From: Agelaius tricolor
Lineage: Eukaryota; Chordata; Aves; Passeriformes; Icteridae
Assembly: GCA_023055355.1 (NCBI GenBank)
Contig: JALJCS010000034.1
Coordinates: forward strand, 820,001-884,000
Length of the DNA stretch: 64,000 nucleotides
Direction: 5' to 3'
Shown here: positions 12,520 to 24,227 of the stretch, piece after piece
Layout: the number at the start of each line of letters is the position of its first letter
Numbering within the stretch: position 1 is the first letter of the stretch
Position numbers and translations under genes: made by a program
The notes under the pieces: model-generated
Seen by the model: the letters and a program-made list of their open reading frames with translations, nothing else
Told to the model about the DNA's origin: nothing
The model's database searches: none

Positions 12520-13210
12520 TGTTCCACTGTGGAAGCACTGAGATGCCTTGAGTCACCCTGCTGTTTCCTCTTAGCTAAACCAGAGTGATCTCCCTAAGTG
12601 TTGGAGCACCTTTTCCAGCCCCAGAACTTGTGTGGATTCTTTACTCTCCCTCATGTTTCTAAATCAGTTAGGAATGCAGACACCAGGCCTGGCCTTAGTG
12701 TCCTATCAGCATTCTCATCCCTGTGAAAGCACCTCCCAGCCTTTCCTCGAGCCTCTTTCTGCCTCTCTCACACTCATGTGTAAAAGCCTGAGCCTTTTTA
12801 CAAAAGAAACTGCAGAACTAGCTCATTATGAGGCTGTTAGCACCAATGAGCCACTACCACCATTTGTGACAGCTACTTCTAAAAGAAAACCAAACAGATT
12901 TCTGTTCCTCTTTCCTAAATAGGTTACTTTGCATTTGACTCCACTGAAATAACCTTTTTTTCCACTCCCCATAACAGTGCTGTGCCTTAGGAGTTATTAA
13001 TGGTGAACTCAGAAAATATAATACAAGTTTTGTACCCTACTGAGGTAGCTGACATTGGGATCAAAACGAAACCTGCACAGAGCTTCCTGGCTCTGTGCAA
13101 AGCAAGCGAGGATAAATCTGGTTCTGTTCTGCTAATAAACAGATTACTCACACTTCAACACAGAAACAGAGCTTCAAAACTTTCTGAAATGGCTGCTGGG
13201 CAAAAATTAC

Positions 13211-13375
13211 CTGAGTAAATTGCCAGTAAAGCTTCATTCTCTTGGCTTTGGCATAATTGCATTCCATGAGCCTGGGCCTGCTGCTGACATCCACCAGGCA
13301 TCTGTTGTCATCGTCGTCGATGGTGGGGCTCAGAACACCCACGTGGAGCTGCTGACTGCTCGTGTAATGAACATT
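13211..13375 (-). CDS. GALNT18: GALNT18 penultimate coding exon: start of lectin domain
   Basis: Exon of 165 nt, exactly 55 codons, phase 0 at both ends. The acceptor is CTGTTGCAG before AAT GTT CAT, and the donor is TTTACTCAG followed by GTAATT. The product runs from NVHYTSSQQLHVGVLSP through four consecutive aspartates (TIDDDDNRCLVDV) to RMKLYWQFTQ. This is the first part of the C-terminal ricin B-type lectin domain; NRCLVDV is the CLD-like signature and YWQF a QxW-like position. The text matches my memory of vertebrate GALNT18 closely and is clearly distinct from GALNT8, 9 and 17, which lack the DDDDNRCLVD run. A plus-strand open frame over the same bases is a shadow. Confidence 0.95.
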
Positions 13376-13858
13376 CTGCAACAGGAAGCACAAACAGGAT
13401 TTGTGGCCTCTACACAGAAGCAGCACTTTCACCCAAAAGCTAATGGCAAAGATAAATATGCTGAATAGGCTGACCCCATGGTGGCTTTGAAAGGATCTCC
13501 TTTCATGCAGGAAGCAAGACAACATTTTAAAAGTTGGTCTAAATTAACAATTAACTGCTTAAATATTGGTTAAGTATTTAAGAGGAAATATGCAAATACA
13601 ACTGATTATTGTCTCATCATGGGACTTTTTCCTTCTGTTTCTGAGGGTCTTCAAAGAGGAAGATAGAGCCCCTGGGACTGGCTTGAATATGGCCATCAGC
13701 TCTGATTAGACTGTTTCATCTGAGGATAACACCTCACTGGAGAGGTAAAAAAAGAGAACAGCAGCACAGGAGTTCAGAGCATCTCCGTCTTTTATAGGAC
13801 AGATACAAAGATAAATTAAGGTTTTCTGCAAACAAATGCTAAAATCCACACTTGAAGC

Positions 13859-13905
13859 AGATACTATAGAAAGAAGATATATATCTATAGATACTATAGA
13901 AAGAA
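13859..13905. repeat. 30-bp unit repeated about 1.6 times
   Basis: AGATACTATAGAAAGAA occurs at 13859-13875 and again at 13889-13905, separated by an AT-rich GATATATATCT stretch. This is a small tandem duplication in intron, with no other feature attached. Confidence 0.8.
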
Positions 13906-16900
13906 AAAGTTGTTAGCAACTGGTGACAGATACAGGCATGAGAGAGAACAGAATGGCCACATTTCAAGGCATTTGTTCTCATTTGACATTTTCTAAGACA
14001 ATACACACAGATACAAGAGACAAGGACAAGGGACAGACACTGGCTGCTCTGTATTTCTAGCAAAGAAGGGCCCTCAAAGGCCTCGGGGATTACACCTGGG
14101 ACCAAAGACATGAGTTCATTATGTTATACAAATTCTTTCTACTCTGTTTGACTACAAAGATATGTGGAAGGTTTCTCTGGAAGAAAGGAAAGAAGGGGAA
14201 GGATGGAGGGGATATGTCCCCTTTCAGATTGGCAGGTTACGTGTAAGCCCAGGAAGGTAACACAGGATTATACCAGGACTGCCTGATTGCTAATCACAAA
14301 TAGAATTTATTTTGCTACAATCAGACCTTTTTCTTGGAAGGACCATGAGAAAGATTAAAGGGAAACATCGTGCTCCAGGTTTTAAGTCTGTGGTAACTCA
14401 GTGGTGGCAGAGTCACAACAGACAAGAGTGGACAGAAGCACCAAATTAATGCCCCTGCCATTTACTGTAACTATTCTATTTGTCTGTAACAAAAGGGAAA
14501 CTGGAAATTCTGCTGGGTGTAATTGGGAATCGTTTTGGTGCCCAGATTTTCCTGGTATTTGTTCATTGTTGGTGTTGTGAACTGTTTTATGTGTGAGTGT
14601 TCTCCTTTGTGAACACTCTGGTAAAATAAGAGAGAAAGCAGAAAAGCAGAACAAGCCAGGTCTGATGAAAGATTTCGGAGCTTCATGTAATAAATAAAAT
14701 AAAATTAAAAAAAAAATGGAATGCTGTAAGTAGTCAATTCAGGGATTGAATACAACCACAACAAATGGTGGTGTTCTGGGCAAGACTGTGTGCCCAGTTT
14801 ACCCTCCTGTAGCACTGCCAGGGCAGATGTAACCTGCCAGAGCTGCACTAAAGTTAATTACGTTACCATTAATGGTTTAGACTAAGCCCAGGTTTTGCCC
14901 CCTTAATGAAGTTTCATTGTTTTCACCCCACAGAAACAGTAACAAGCTTGAGCTGGCTGAAGTGAGGTGAGTGGAAGTTTTAAGAGGTTGAACAGAGAAA
15001 AGCTGAATAGTTTAGTTATGCCCTACAGGAGGAGAGCAGGGTAATAAAGGAACTGGCAGAGCACATTTCCAGAATGGATGGTTATGACTGAAGTAAACTC
15101 TAAGAACTATAACAAGATCACTCTGCATCCACAACTCAGGTTATTAACATTCCTGCAAACAAAACTGATGCCTTAGAAAACTGTTAAACATGAAGAATGC
15201 ACTTTCTAGACAGGCCCAGAGCAACTATTTTAGACATGTATATGATCTATTTAGACATTTTTTTTTTTTGAGAAACTGAGGTAGTGACCGAGCAAGGCTA
15301 AAAGGTCAAGATGATCTTACAAAGGGATTGTTAGGACACCCTACAGATGAACTTTTTCTTGCAGCTCGTTTACCTCTTACCTGAAATTACTACTAGAAAA
15401 CATAAAGGGAAATTGTTGGTTATTTAAATTTTTAACTAACAGGAAGGGATATTCCATTTCCGCATGTTGTCACTACAGAAAACATGATGTAAGAACATAA
15501 AGGGGGGTTGCATTGTTTTCTTAATTACACATATCAGTTGCTGGAAACAGATGAGCAGGCTTGGCTGTAACTCTGAGAAGTGCATTCTGTGGCCTGAGGT
15601 CTGCACAGAGAAGGCAGCGTGCCTGCAAACCCTCGTGGCTGAGCTGCTTTTATCAGATTACAAAATTAGAAGTACTCATTAAAGATGCCCCAAAGTTAAA
15701 AAAACAGTCAGTGTAAATTAATTACTACTGTGGATACAAACTAATTAGTTACCAGTATCTTTGAAATATATTTTTGGGAACAATTTATTGTAAAATCTTG
15801 TCATCCTTTGTCATTACCATTAATTGTTTACTGATAAAAGTAATGAGCCTGATGTTCTACAGACAAGTAGGAATAAGCTATGTGCATTTAATACCATAAT
15901 CATTTTGAATCTGCATTTTTATTTTGGTATCTGGACAGGTGACTGCAGAAAGGACAGAGAGAGTGTCAGACACAAAGATCACTGAAATCAAGGCTCATAT
16001 TTCTAGTTGCTATCAGTGGCTTTTCCATCACACCCTGGAAGTTTTTGGATTGTCGTGCACATTTGTTACTGGGTATCTGCCTCTGCAGAGCTAGAAACTA
16101 TACCCACTGGATGGAATATGTTAATATTTATTTAGGTAATATCTCCACTGAATTCAGTTAACCTTTATTAATATGTCTGATCATCACACAATCCTGTCAT
16201 ACTTACTTTCAGGTAAACTTATTTATTTGTATGGAAGAACAGCCTTTTTTCATAACCAAGCTGACAGATTAATGTGAAACTCTAAGTAACCGACAAAAAC
16301 ACCCCCTCACAATCTAAAAGGCTTTTTAAAAGAAAAATAAAAGACTTTAACATAACTAGAGCTGCTCTTCAGTTTTAATATGTAAATTATCCCTTAAATC
16401 TAACTTTTGAAGTCATCATTAATTGCCTCACAGGCCTCATTTTACATTAATTGTGCCTTCATAGAACACTCTTATTGAAAACCTAATCCATGTAAGGATT
16501 CTTCACAAATTAAATGGTCATTACTTGTCTTCCTCTTTTAGCTAATTGCTTCCTTATGTACTTTTTCAATTGTTTTGTTCTGCAGGGATTAATTTTGCAT
16601 GTATCTTCATGAGCTGTGAAACTGTTAGAGTGTACTGTTAAACTATGCATGGTGTGCTGCTGCTTGGAACTGCAGGAACCACTCTCCACCTGTGTTACTT
16701 GGAGGTAACACATGGCAAGGGTCACTTAGGGCCCCATCCAGTTCTCTGCCAAGTGTGTCCATCTCATTGCCAGGCACAGTCAAGAACCCACACATCAATC
16801 ACTGCGTTGCCAAGTTGATGTTAGCAACAGGAAGTAAAAGAAATCACTTTTTGTCTTAAAAAGCACAAAAGGAGACTGAAAAACAGGATTGCCACTGGTT

Positions 16901-17014
16901 TAGTATTCATGGAGCAATGTACTGTGCTGGCCATCTTTTATGGCTTTACCTTTCTCTCCTTACCACAGCTACACTTAGCCTGATCAGTCTTGTTCATCTT
17001 GCACTGTGCCTAAA

Positions 17015-17214
17015 GCCTGATCATCGAATACAACATGCTGGGGTGGGAGGGACCCACAAGGATCATCAAAGTTCAATCACTGGCCCTGCACAGGACACCA
17101 CAAGAGTCACACCACGTGTCTGAGAGCATGGCCCAAACACTTCCTCAACTCTGTCAGACTCGCTGTGGTGGCCACTTCCCTGGGGAGCCTGTTCCAGTGC
17201 CCAGCCACCTCTGT
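17015..17214 (-). mobile_element. CR1 LINE 3' fragment (part 1, interrupted)
   Basis: Antisense CR1 text of the subtype with CAGGACACCACAAGAGTCAC, ACCACGTGTCTGAGAGC, CAACTCTGTCAGACTCGC, then CACTTCCCTGGGGAGCCTG and TTCCAGTGCCCAGCCACC. The element runs on the minus strand, so its 3' end is at the low coordinate. It is cut at 17214 by an LTR of the same family as at 11141. The expected next CR1 block (GTGAAAAACCTTTTCC, as seen in the copy at 23390) is missing or altered across the junction. Confidence 0.85.
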
Positions 17215-17601
17215 TGTCACGGTTATATTTTATGAAAAATCCCTTCACCAGGATTTTCTCTTGAGAAGCTGAGAAGCCTCAGAAAAGAAATGCAAACAAT
17301 AATTATCTGATTGCTTGGAATGGGGTCTGGAGGTTGCTTACCAACAAGTGCATCTTTGATTGCTGCCATGTGAATTGTTTTTAATTAATGACCAATCACA
17401 GCCAGCTGTGTCAAGACTCTAGTCAGTCATGGGTTTTTATTATTCATTCTTTGCTAGCCTTCTGATGTCTTTCTCTTTCTTTAGTATAGTTTTATTATAT
17501 CATTTTCATATCATATAACATAACATCATAATATAATAAATCAACCTTCTAAAATATATAGAGTCAGATTAATGTCTCACCTCATCCTGGAAACCCTCAC
17601 A
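17215..17601 (+). mobile_element. Solo ERV-type LTR, copy 2, inside CR1
   Basis: 387 bp, plus orientation, TG to CA: starts TGTCACGGTTATATTTTATG and ends in CCCTCACA. It carries the shared blocks AAAAATCCC, CACCAGGATTTTCTC, GAGAAGCTGAGAAGCCTCAG, AATAATTATCTGATTGC, ACCAATCACAGCC, CTTTAGTATAG and AATAAATC. This copy keeps the typical AT-rich spacer where copy 1 has a pentanucleotide repeat. There are no gag, pol or env remnants beside it, so it is a solo LTR. No clean 5-bp target duplication is seen. Confidence 0.87.
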
Positions 17602-17945
17602 CCTGATGTCCCCAGGCCAGGCCTGGCCCTCCTGGCTGGGCCTGATGCCCTCAGGACAGGCCTGGCCCTCCTGGCTGTGCCTCAGGACAGGCCTGGCTCT
17701 CCTGGCTGTGCCTCAGGACAGGCCTGGCCCTCCTGGCTGGGCCTGATGCCCTCAGGACAGGCCTGGCCCTCCTGGCTGCAGGGCACTGCTGACCCACATT
17801 CAGTTTGCCATTGGCAGGAGCCCCAGGTCCCTTTCCACAGCACAGTAGCCCAAATTCTATCAGTACTATTAAAGACTGAGGCAAGAGCTCCTGAAGAATT
17901 CCCTGTTCAGCCAGGCTGGTCTTTTGCCTCACTGCCTTGCCTTAC
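17602..17945 (-). mobile_element. CR1 LINE fragment (part 2) with internal minisatellite
   Basis: After CCTGATGTCC, which fits the CR1 block following the interrupted part, the sequence turns into the tandem array at 17613-17784. It then resumes as antisense CR1 from a more 5' region: GGCACTGCTGACCCACATTC, AGTTTGCCATTGGCAGGAGC, CCCAGGTCCCTTTCC, then a stretch with CAGCCAGGCTGGTC. It is divergent and its outer edge is uncertain. A 126-codon plus-strand open frame over this stretch is antisense repeat text, not a gene. Confidence 0.65.
17613..17784. repeat. GC-rich minisatellite, 39-31-31-39 bp spacing
   Basis: The core GGCCTGGCCCTCCTGGCTG begins at 17620, 17659, 17690 (one C to T change), 17721 and 17760, giving steps of 39, 31, 31 and 39 bp. 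The long spacer type is GGGCCTGATGCCCTCAGGACA and the short type TGCCTCAGGACA. The array therefore has a symmetric long-short-short-long order, probably from unequal exchange within an old CR1. Confidence 0.93.
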
Positions 17946-20089
17946 AACATAAGGTGCTGTCACACACATAAAGGTGTCTGGCCTTCACACCTGTGACCTG
18001 AACATGCTGCATCCATCCTGGTGAACCCATCTCAGTCATCTACTCACTTCTGTACTACCACAACAACCCCTTGCTCTCCCTCACTGGTCTTCCTCTAATC
18101 TTTGTTAGATTACTAAATCAGTCTTGCAATATTAAAATATCTCAATGAAATTAAATTCTAGAGGAAAGCCACAAATATGGAATCTTCCCAGCTTAGGCCA
18201 TGAAGACGTGGAATATAAGAAGGTACAATGGCAATTACACTATGACTTGAAAGTGCAGGAGAGCATTAAACATGAGGCTAATAATGCACTAATTAACTTG
18301 CATCTCACCTGAGTCCATTGATGTGTAAGTGTATATTGAGTTAAACTGTTTTACTATTTCCCATACTGCTATAAATAACACTTTCCTCTCATAAAACATA
18401 AATATATCTATATTACTTCCCAGTTGGTAATGTGCAACTACACATGCACAGTTGGTGAAAAAACACTTGTGAGAAATCTCCAAGTGCCTCCTCATCCTTC
18501 CTTGTAGGGTATAGTGATGTCCCATGTTAGCTGCTGCTGTAATACTTTTCTTTCCTGTGGGAGCAGCTAATAACATGTTCTCTCCCCAGAAACAGCAAAA
18601 CCACAAAACTGATTCACTGGTAATGTATAATTACACATGCTGTAGCTGCAGATTACCTGCTGAGGCATTCATAAGAACAGAGGGAAAAACAATTATTCCA
18701 ATGTAGGAGTGACTGAAACCAGAGCAAGCCAAAAAGCTCAGTAGTGTCATGACTGGCAGAATTTGGAGGCATGGTAATTACTTGTTTTGTTCTCAATAGA
18801 GCCTTTCTTTTTTTAACCTGTTGGCATTACAATCCTGTAAAGAGAGAATTTTAGTCTGTGTCATCTTGGGATTCAAATTGTTGACACAGTGAGGTACTTT
18901 GCAAAACAAAATTAACCTCAGGAATAATCCTGTGCACACAGATAAGCCACTGCTGGTTACACAGGGTGCTAGGCAAGTGCTTATGCCACACTTGCACTGC
19001 TAAGGAATTCTTTTTGTCTTGGTGAAAGTGTGAGCTATGAAAAGCATTGGCTACATCTTGTAAGAAGCAACATTTGGTCAATCTTTACCATCTTTTTCTT
19101 TCAGGCTTCAATCTAGAAATAGTCTCCTCTTAATTCACAAAATGGATAAAAGCAAAATAAACTTCTCTCTATTTAAAGCTTTAACGAAAATTTAAAGAGA
19201 ATCATTATATGAAAAAGCAGTATTTAAAAGTTATCTCAGAGTAACAACTAAGGATATTTCTATTTTTGGACTTCTCAGCCCTTTGCCTTTACACATCACC
19301 AACCTTGTACTGTTGGCAGCACTTGTGATCACGTACTGAGGATGTTTTCTGTAGAGCAAATCATTCCCTAGTGGCAAAGGATATTGGCCTTCTTACTGAA
19401 AACAAGCTAAAAACATGGCTTTAAGACTACAAGAAGTGATGATAGCTGCAAGTGCAAAAATGGGGAACATCTTGATTAATTTTCCTGAGGCATATTTGGG
19501 GAAGATCTCCATTGCTCAGTGGAGTGCAATGGAGGTAGGCCCAGCAGCAAGGACAGAAAGGGACACCAGGCACACATGGCACAGCCCACTACTCCCTCTC
19601 CATGCAAACAGTCCCACAACACAGCAGTTGGGTGAAAAATCCCTTCAATCTTCTTGGTTCCTTTCCTGACATTTCTACCTCTTGGTGTGAGAAATGAAAC
19701 CCTGGAGATGAGAGCTCTTTTTTAGAGAAGTAATTGCTAGTTGATGTTAATGAAGTGGATAGGGTCTTAATTTGAAGTGTTGGTCTGTTGTTAAACATCG
19801 AATGTCAGAGTTCTAGGACTTGCCTTGAGTTGCTGTTGTTCTATGTTACCATTTTACCCTGTATTTGTACCTCTCTCAGTCATACTCTGCATTTGTGCCC
19901 CTTTCCATCTCACCTTAGATTTGTATCCATTCCTGTCAGGAACCACTTCCCCTGCTCCCCTGCTCCCCGGCCTTGCACCCGGACTGAATTCAAATGAGAG
20001 GCTGTGGGAACTATATGAACCCTCTCAAAACAACAAACCAGCACATGAACTCTGACTTTAACCCCCCCAGAACCACACTAAATCACCCA

Positions 20090-20440
20090 CCCTTGACCAG
20101 AGCCGGATTCCGTCCTGCCACCATAACTTTAATAGTGCTCAGCTTGGGTGATACCCCTGGACTACAAGCCAACATCATCTTCCGAAGGATTCTCTTGAGG
20201 GTGGAAGCCCCAGCTCTGCCGAGAGACAAAGCTGCACGCACCCTCCTGCTGCACTCCTCCTCCTCCTCCTCCTCAGCACCGTGCTGTGGGAGCAGCGGCG
20301 CTGTGTGTGACCCCTCGGGTAATAAAGGCCTTTTTAAAGGAGTCTCCTGGCCATATTTATCACACTGGCACGCCAGCCCGTCAATCTGCCTAACAAAACA
20401 GTTTGTGAGGCAGCAGGGCAAATCACGAGCTGATTAGCAT
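20090..20440. promoter_or_regulatory. GC-richer intronic block with (TCC)n, possible regulatory element
   Basis: Unlike the AT-rich surroundings this block holds about a dozen CpGs, a TCC-repeat run around 20253-20274, the palindrome-like CCTTTTTAAAGG at 20328-20339 and CCATATTTATCACACTGG just after it. It is not CR1 or LTR sequence that I recognise, and no exon of GALNT18 fits. A regulatory role is inference from composition only; conservation or chromatin data would decide. Confidence 0.3.
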
Positions 20441-23389
20441 TACAATTAACCCTGTATCTGAAAGAAAATAAAAGTTTACTGAAGCAGAGGTGTTCAGAGG
20501 CAGCAGTGTGGGGCAGACCACTGTGCTGGCAGGCCCAAAGCACTGGTGAGCTGCTGCAGGAACTAGAACAAGAGCATGGCAAGGAGAAGGAGAAAATGTA
20601 ACCCAGTGTAGCCTATGTGCTGTGAAACTTCACTTGAGCTTGAACACTGTTGGTGCAGTTTAACATTATCCTCATCCTAAACCCAAAACACAGCACTGTA
20701 CCAGCTTCTAGGAACAAAATTATCTCCACCCCAGCCATGGCCAGGACAGCTGTGCAAAGGCTTTCCTTAATAAAGTCAGACATCTATTTACATGCAATAT
20801 AGTCACAGTTTCGTGTCATTTATGGCCTGTGTTAGGAACACCGACAGGTAAAATTGCTGGAAACTTCCAGGTAAAGAGGAAAAAGGGTGACATGTTTCCC
20901 CACAAATATGGGGATTTGGGGCCAAGTGTAAGTACCTTCACTTGCCTGTGATTAACAAAAAGAACACTAGCCCAAGGGCAATATTGTAAGAAAGATCTCA
21001 GGTGAGAAACAATCAGGATACACACACACTGTGGACTGGAAATGGCTGGAACATGTAAGCAGCCATCAGTTTCTAGGCACCAAATGGGAGAGACTCACTT
21101 AACTAAGAAGCAATGAAAAAAGCAATGAAAAATCACGATCCCAGAAGCATGTTGTGGGGAGGGGGTTAAAGAAAAGACAAGATAGGTAAGACCCAAAGAC
21201 CCAGCCCAAAACTAACAAACAAATATTAACTTCTGGAATTCCAAAACAATAGATCAGAGAGAGCCATGACAGACTTCACATCTGCTTGCTTTGCCACAGA
21301 GGGACCCTCATGTATGGAAAATACCCCAAAGAACCCTGGGACTATTTTTTGCTCAAGTAACTAATTTCTCCATCTCTATTCATTAACTGCATTCCTCCAG
21401 TTCTCCAACATCAGAAACAGCACGAGATTCACAAAAGGTCTGCAGACAAACCACCCGACTAGCAAGAAATGAAGCAATTAATTTCACTACAGAAATATAC
21501 TACACAAAAGTAGTGCGCCACACTCAGTCTAACTATAAATGCAATTTTCCTCCTGGGTCACCTGATGTAAAGTCCTGATATAGCATTTAGTTGGAACAAG
21601 ACCCAATCCCTTAAAGAGCTTTTACCTTCTAATAAATTTTCCTCTTACCCACTTAAGAGGGCCATTATATCCTAGTGAACACGAATTCATCTGCAAGCAC
21701 AAAGTCTTTGTGACACACAGAATTACTCTAAGTCAAAGCCTGGGCTTGCATTCCCAGGACTCTGATGATGACTTAGTCTGGGACCTGAGGTAGATCACGG
21801 AGTATTTGTTAGGGCATCCCTAAAAGTGGCACAAATAACTTCTTGTAACAGATATTCCAGAGCTTTATCAAGTATGTAGGCTGCTTTAAAAGACAAAAGA
21901 ATTGCTACAGGGTTGCTTTTGATAGAAAATCTTCTTCTGACTTCAGTAGGAATTGGAAGAGGCCTTTAAGAAGCCTACTGCAAACCAGACATGAACCATG
22001 CAAAGCAGAACCTGGCTGAATGAATGCAATTGATGGCAGAGGATTTGTAGGGTCTCCCACGGCCACAAGAACTGCTTGTGCAGGCCCAAGCCAGAAGCTG
22101 AGCCCAAATGACACTGAGAAACACCAGCCTTACACTCACATTCTTTTAAGGCAGTTACCAACACAGTTCCTGCTTGGGCACATGGATGAAAATGTGATTC
22201 CAATCTGCCCTCCAAATGCAACCTGGTAATTTAAAAGCACACTTAAGTCCATTCAATTGGGAATGATTGAACAAAAAAGAAGCACCACTCATTCTAACTT
22301 GATTTTATAAATATGATGCTTCTTGACAGTAAATGAATCTTTCTAAACCCCAGTTAAAATGATTGAATTGCTCAAAGAGGATTCTATTAAGTCTTGCATC
22401 AACCAGCCTGCCTTTTTTTGTCTTATGAGGCAAATAAACAGATTTACAAGAAAACATTTGGTTGAAGAGTAAAGAGTTTCTTCTAAGAATCAAATCCATT
22501 CATGTTTTGAACTCATCTGCCAGCTTCTAGCTCAAGGCAAAAGATTTCTATTAATATTTATTTAATAATATATGTTTAGTATTTTACAAATGCTGTTGCA
22601 AATCCATAGACAAGGGTAAAAATCTTAGTCGTTAAAACAGTATTCCAAATCAGAGACCAACAGAGCTGAGTAGCAGCTCTGAAGCAAATTCAGAATCAAG
22701 AGAACAATCCTCCAAAGTCCTGCTCTCTGTGGCTTGTAATGGTTTGCCAGCAATGGATCCTTCAAATACAGTTTCCAATAGTTGGTGATTTTCTTGCACT
22801 CCTATAACATAAATAACTAGATATTTGTGCAGATGATGAGGTGACAAACATAACTCCTGGGTGAGGATAGTGGGAAAAGTCTCCATTTGTCAGGGTCTAA
22901 TTCCTCACAGAAGTTTTACATCCTCTGGAACAAAATCAGTGATATATGGACATGGGACCATGTTCTACCCACTGTGTTTAAGATAAACAGGTAGCTCAAA
23001 TGATTCTAACATGTGCTATTTCTGCAGTCAAAAATAAACTCTCCAGTTCTTCCTCTAGATGTTTGCTCTTACAAGCTTTTGCATAAAATTTCCCTAGCAG
23101 GCCATTTTGGACAGACAGTGTCTGCTTGTCCATTATCCTGAATGATAATGCTTTTCACACAGCAGAATACTAAAAAAATCTAGATACTTCTTTAAAAAAA
23201 GGAAAACGACAATGAAAGAGGAGGTGCAGTGAGCCTACATAGTCACAGATTGGAGAGCAGCATTTTAAAAGGGAAACATTATTTATTGCACTAATACTGT
23301 AATTACAATGTCGTTTTTGTAGAACAATGACTATTTTGATTAAGGCACTCATCAGCAGCCCCACAGCTGAAAGCACCACAAGTAATGTA

Positions 23390-23585
23390 GAGATGTTCCA
23401 GTGCCCAACCACCCCTGTGAGTGAAAAACCTTTTCCTGATATCCAACCTAAACCTTCTGTGACACAGCTGGAGGCCATTCCCTTGGGTCCTGCCCCTGGC
23501 CACGCGAGTGAAGAGATCAGTGCCTGCACCTCCACCTCCCCTGGTGAGGATATTGAAGACCACACTGAGGTCTCCCCTCACTGAG
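23390..23585 (-). mobile_element. CR1 LINE 3' fragment
   Basis: Antisense CR1 in the usual order: TTCCAGTGCCCAACCACC, GAGTGAAAAACCTTTTCCTG, ATATCCAACCTAAACC, ACACAGCTGGAGGCCATTCC, GAAGAGATCAGTGCCTGC, then ATATTGAAGACCACACTGAG. The element runs on the minus strand, is 5'-truncated and has lost its terminal repeat end. Open frames on both strands across it are repeat-derived. Confidence 0.9.
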
Positions 23586-24182
23586 TCTCACCCTTGTATG
23601 ATCTCAGACACACTGAGGATTGTCAGAAGAGCATTAATAAACTGTTAAACAATCTGTAATTTATTACAGCTCTGGAATTTGTTTTCATACAGGCAGATCC
23701 AAGCCAGCATAAATTCAGATAAGGAAGCACGTATTATGTTACCTTGCACACTACACTCTGTTACAGATGAGAGTATTTTATGTAGGTCAGGCACTGCTTC
23801 CCTGGAGACAGAGAAAAAGCCATAAGGAAATCAGAGCAGTGTCAGGCCTTATTTCAGTGATCCAGCATACTCCAAAATTTCAATTATGCAGAGATTGTGT
23901 CTCTCTGGCCTTGTCTACCAACATACCAACATCAACTCCTCCAAGGCTAAGTGCTGCAGCCCAGACAGGAGACATCTCATGATGCAAACCCAGAGACAAC
24001 TCCTTGCACTCATGAGGAAACAATAATGTTTTGTCAGTTGGAAAAAGAACAGAAAAACCAAAGTGATGGTAATTTTCAACTCATTGCAACACTGAGCTGC
24101 AAAATAAGTTTTTGGGAGCAGAAGGCAGCTCTCTGGCCCTTACAGTGAGAAGAACAATGTTATTAAAAGAAGCAGCCTTGCA

Positions 24183-24227
24183 TTTCTCTCTCCCTTTCCT
24201 TGAAAAAGTGAAAGAGGGAGAGAGAAA
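24183..24227. repeat. Purine/pyrimidine hairpin
   Basis: TTTCTCTCTCCCTTTC (24183-24198) is nearly complementary to GAAAGAGGGAGAGAGAAA (24210-24227), with a two-base bulge and an 11-nt loop. It is low-complexity CT/GA sequence and probably fortuitous. Confidence 0.7.

Larger units (their letters stand above)
2234..13210 (-). other. GALNT18: Last intron of GALNT18
   Basis: About 11 kb between the two lectin-domain exons. The donor after 13211 reads CAG followed by GTAATT and the acceptor before 2233 reads TCTACAG. Most of it is unremarkable AT-rich DNA. Recognisable contents are a CR1 3' end split by a solo LTR (10802-11760), a long hairpin (12443-12519) and short imperfect palindromes near 5824-5863. 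Between 2300 and 10800 I see no transposable element I can name, no exon with matching splice sites and no RNA gene. Confidence 0.85.

Noticed and set aside
13220..13468. 82-codon plus-strand frame over a GALNT18 exon
   Set aside because: Shadow of the minus-strand coding exon at 13211-13375.
14806..14830. Minus-strand WQC codons, candidate for the GALNT WQCGG motif
   Set aside because: The following residues (YRR) do not fit, and no acceptor or family text surrounds it.
17572..17952. 126-codon plus-strand frame over the minisatellite
   Set aside because: It is the translation of LTR end, tandem repeat and antisense CR1.
22496..22530. Minus-strand ADEFK text reminiscent of the GALNT WMDEFK block
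   Set aside because: No flanking family residues, a stop codon two codons later and no splice sites, so coincidence.
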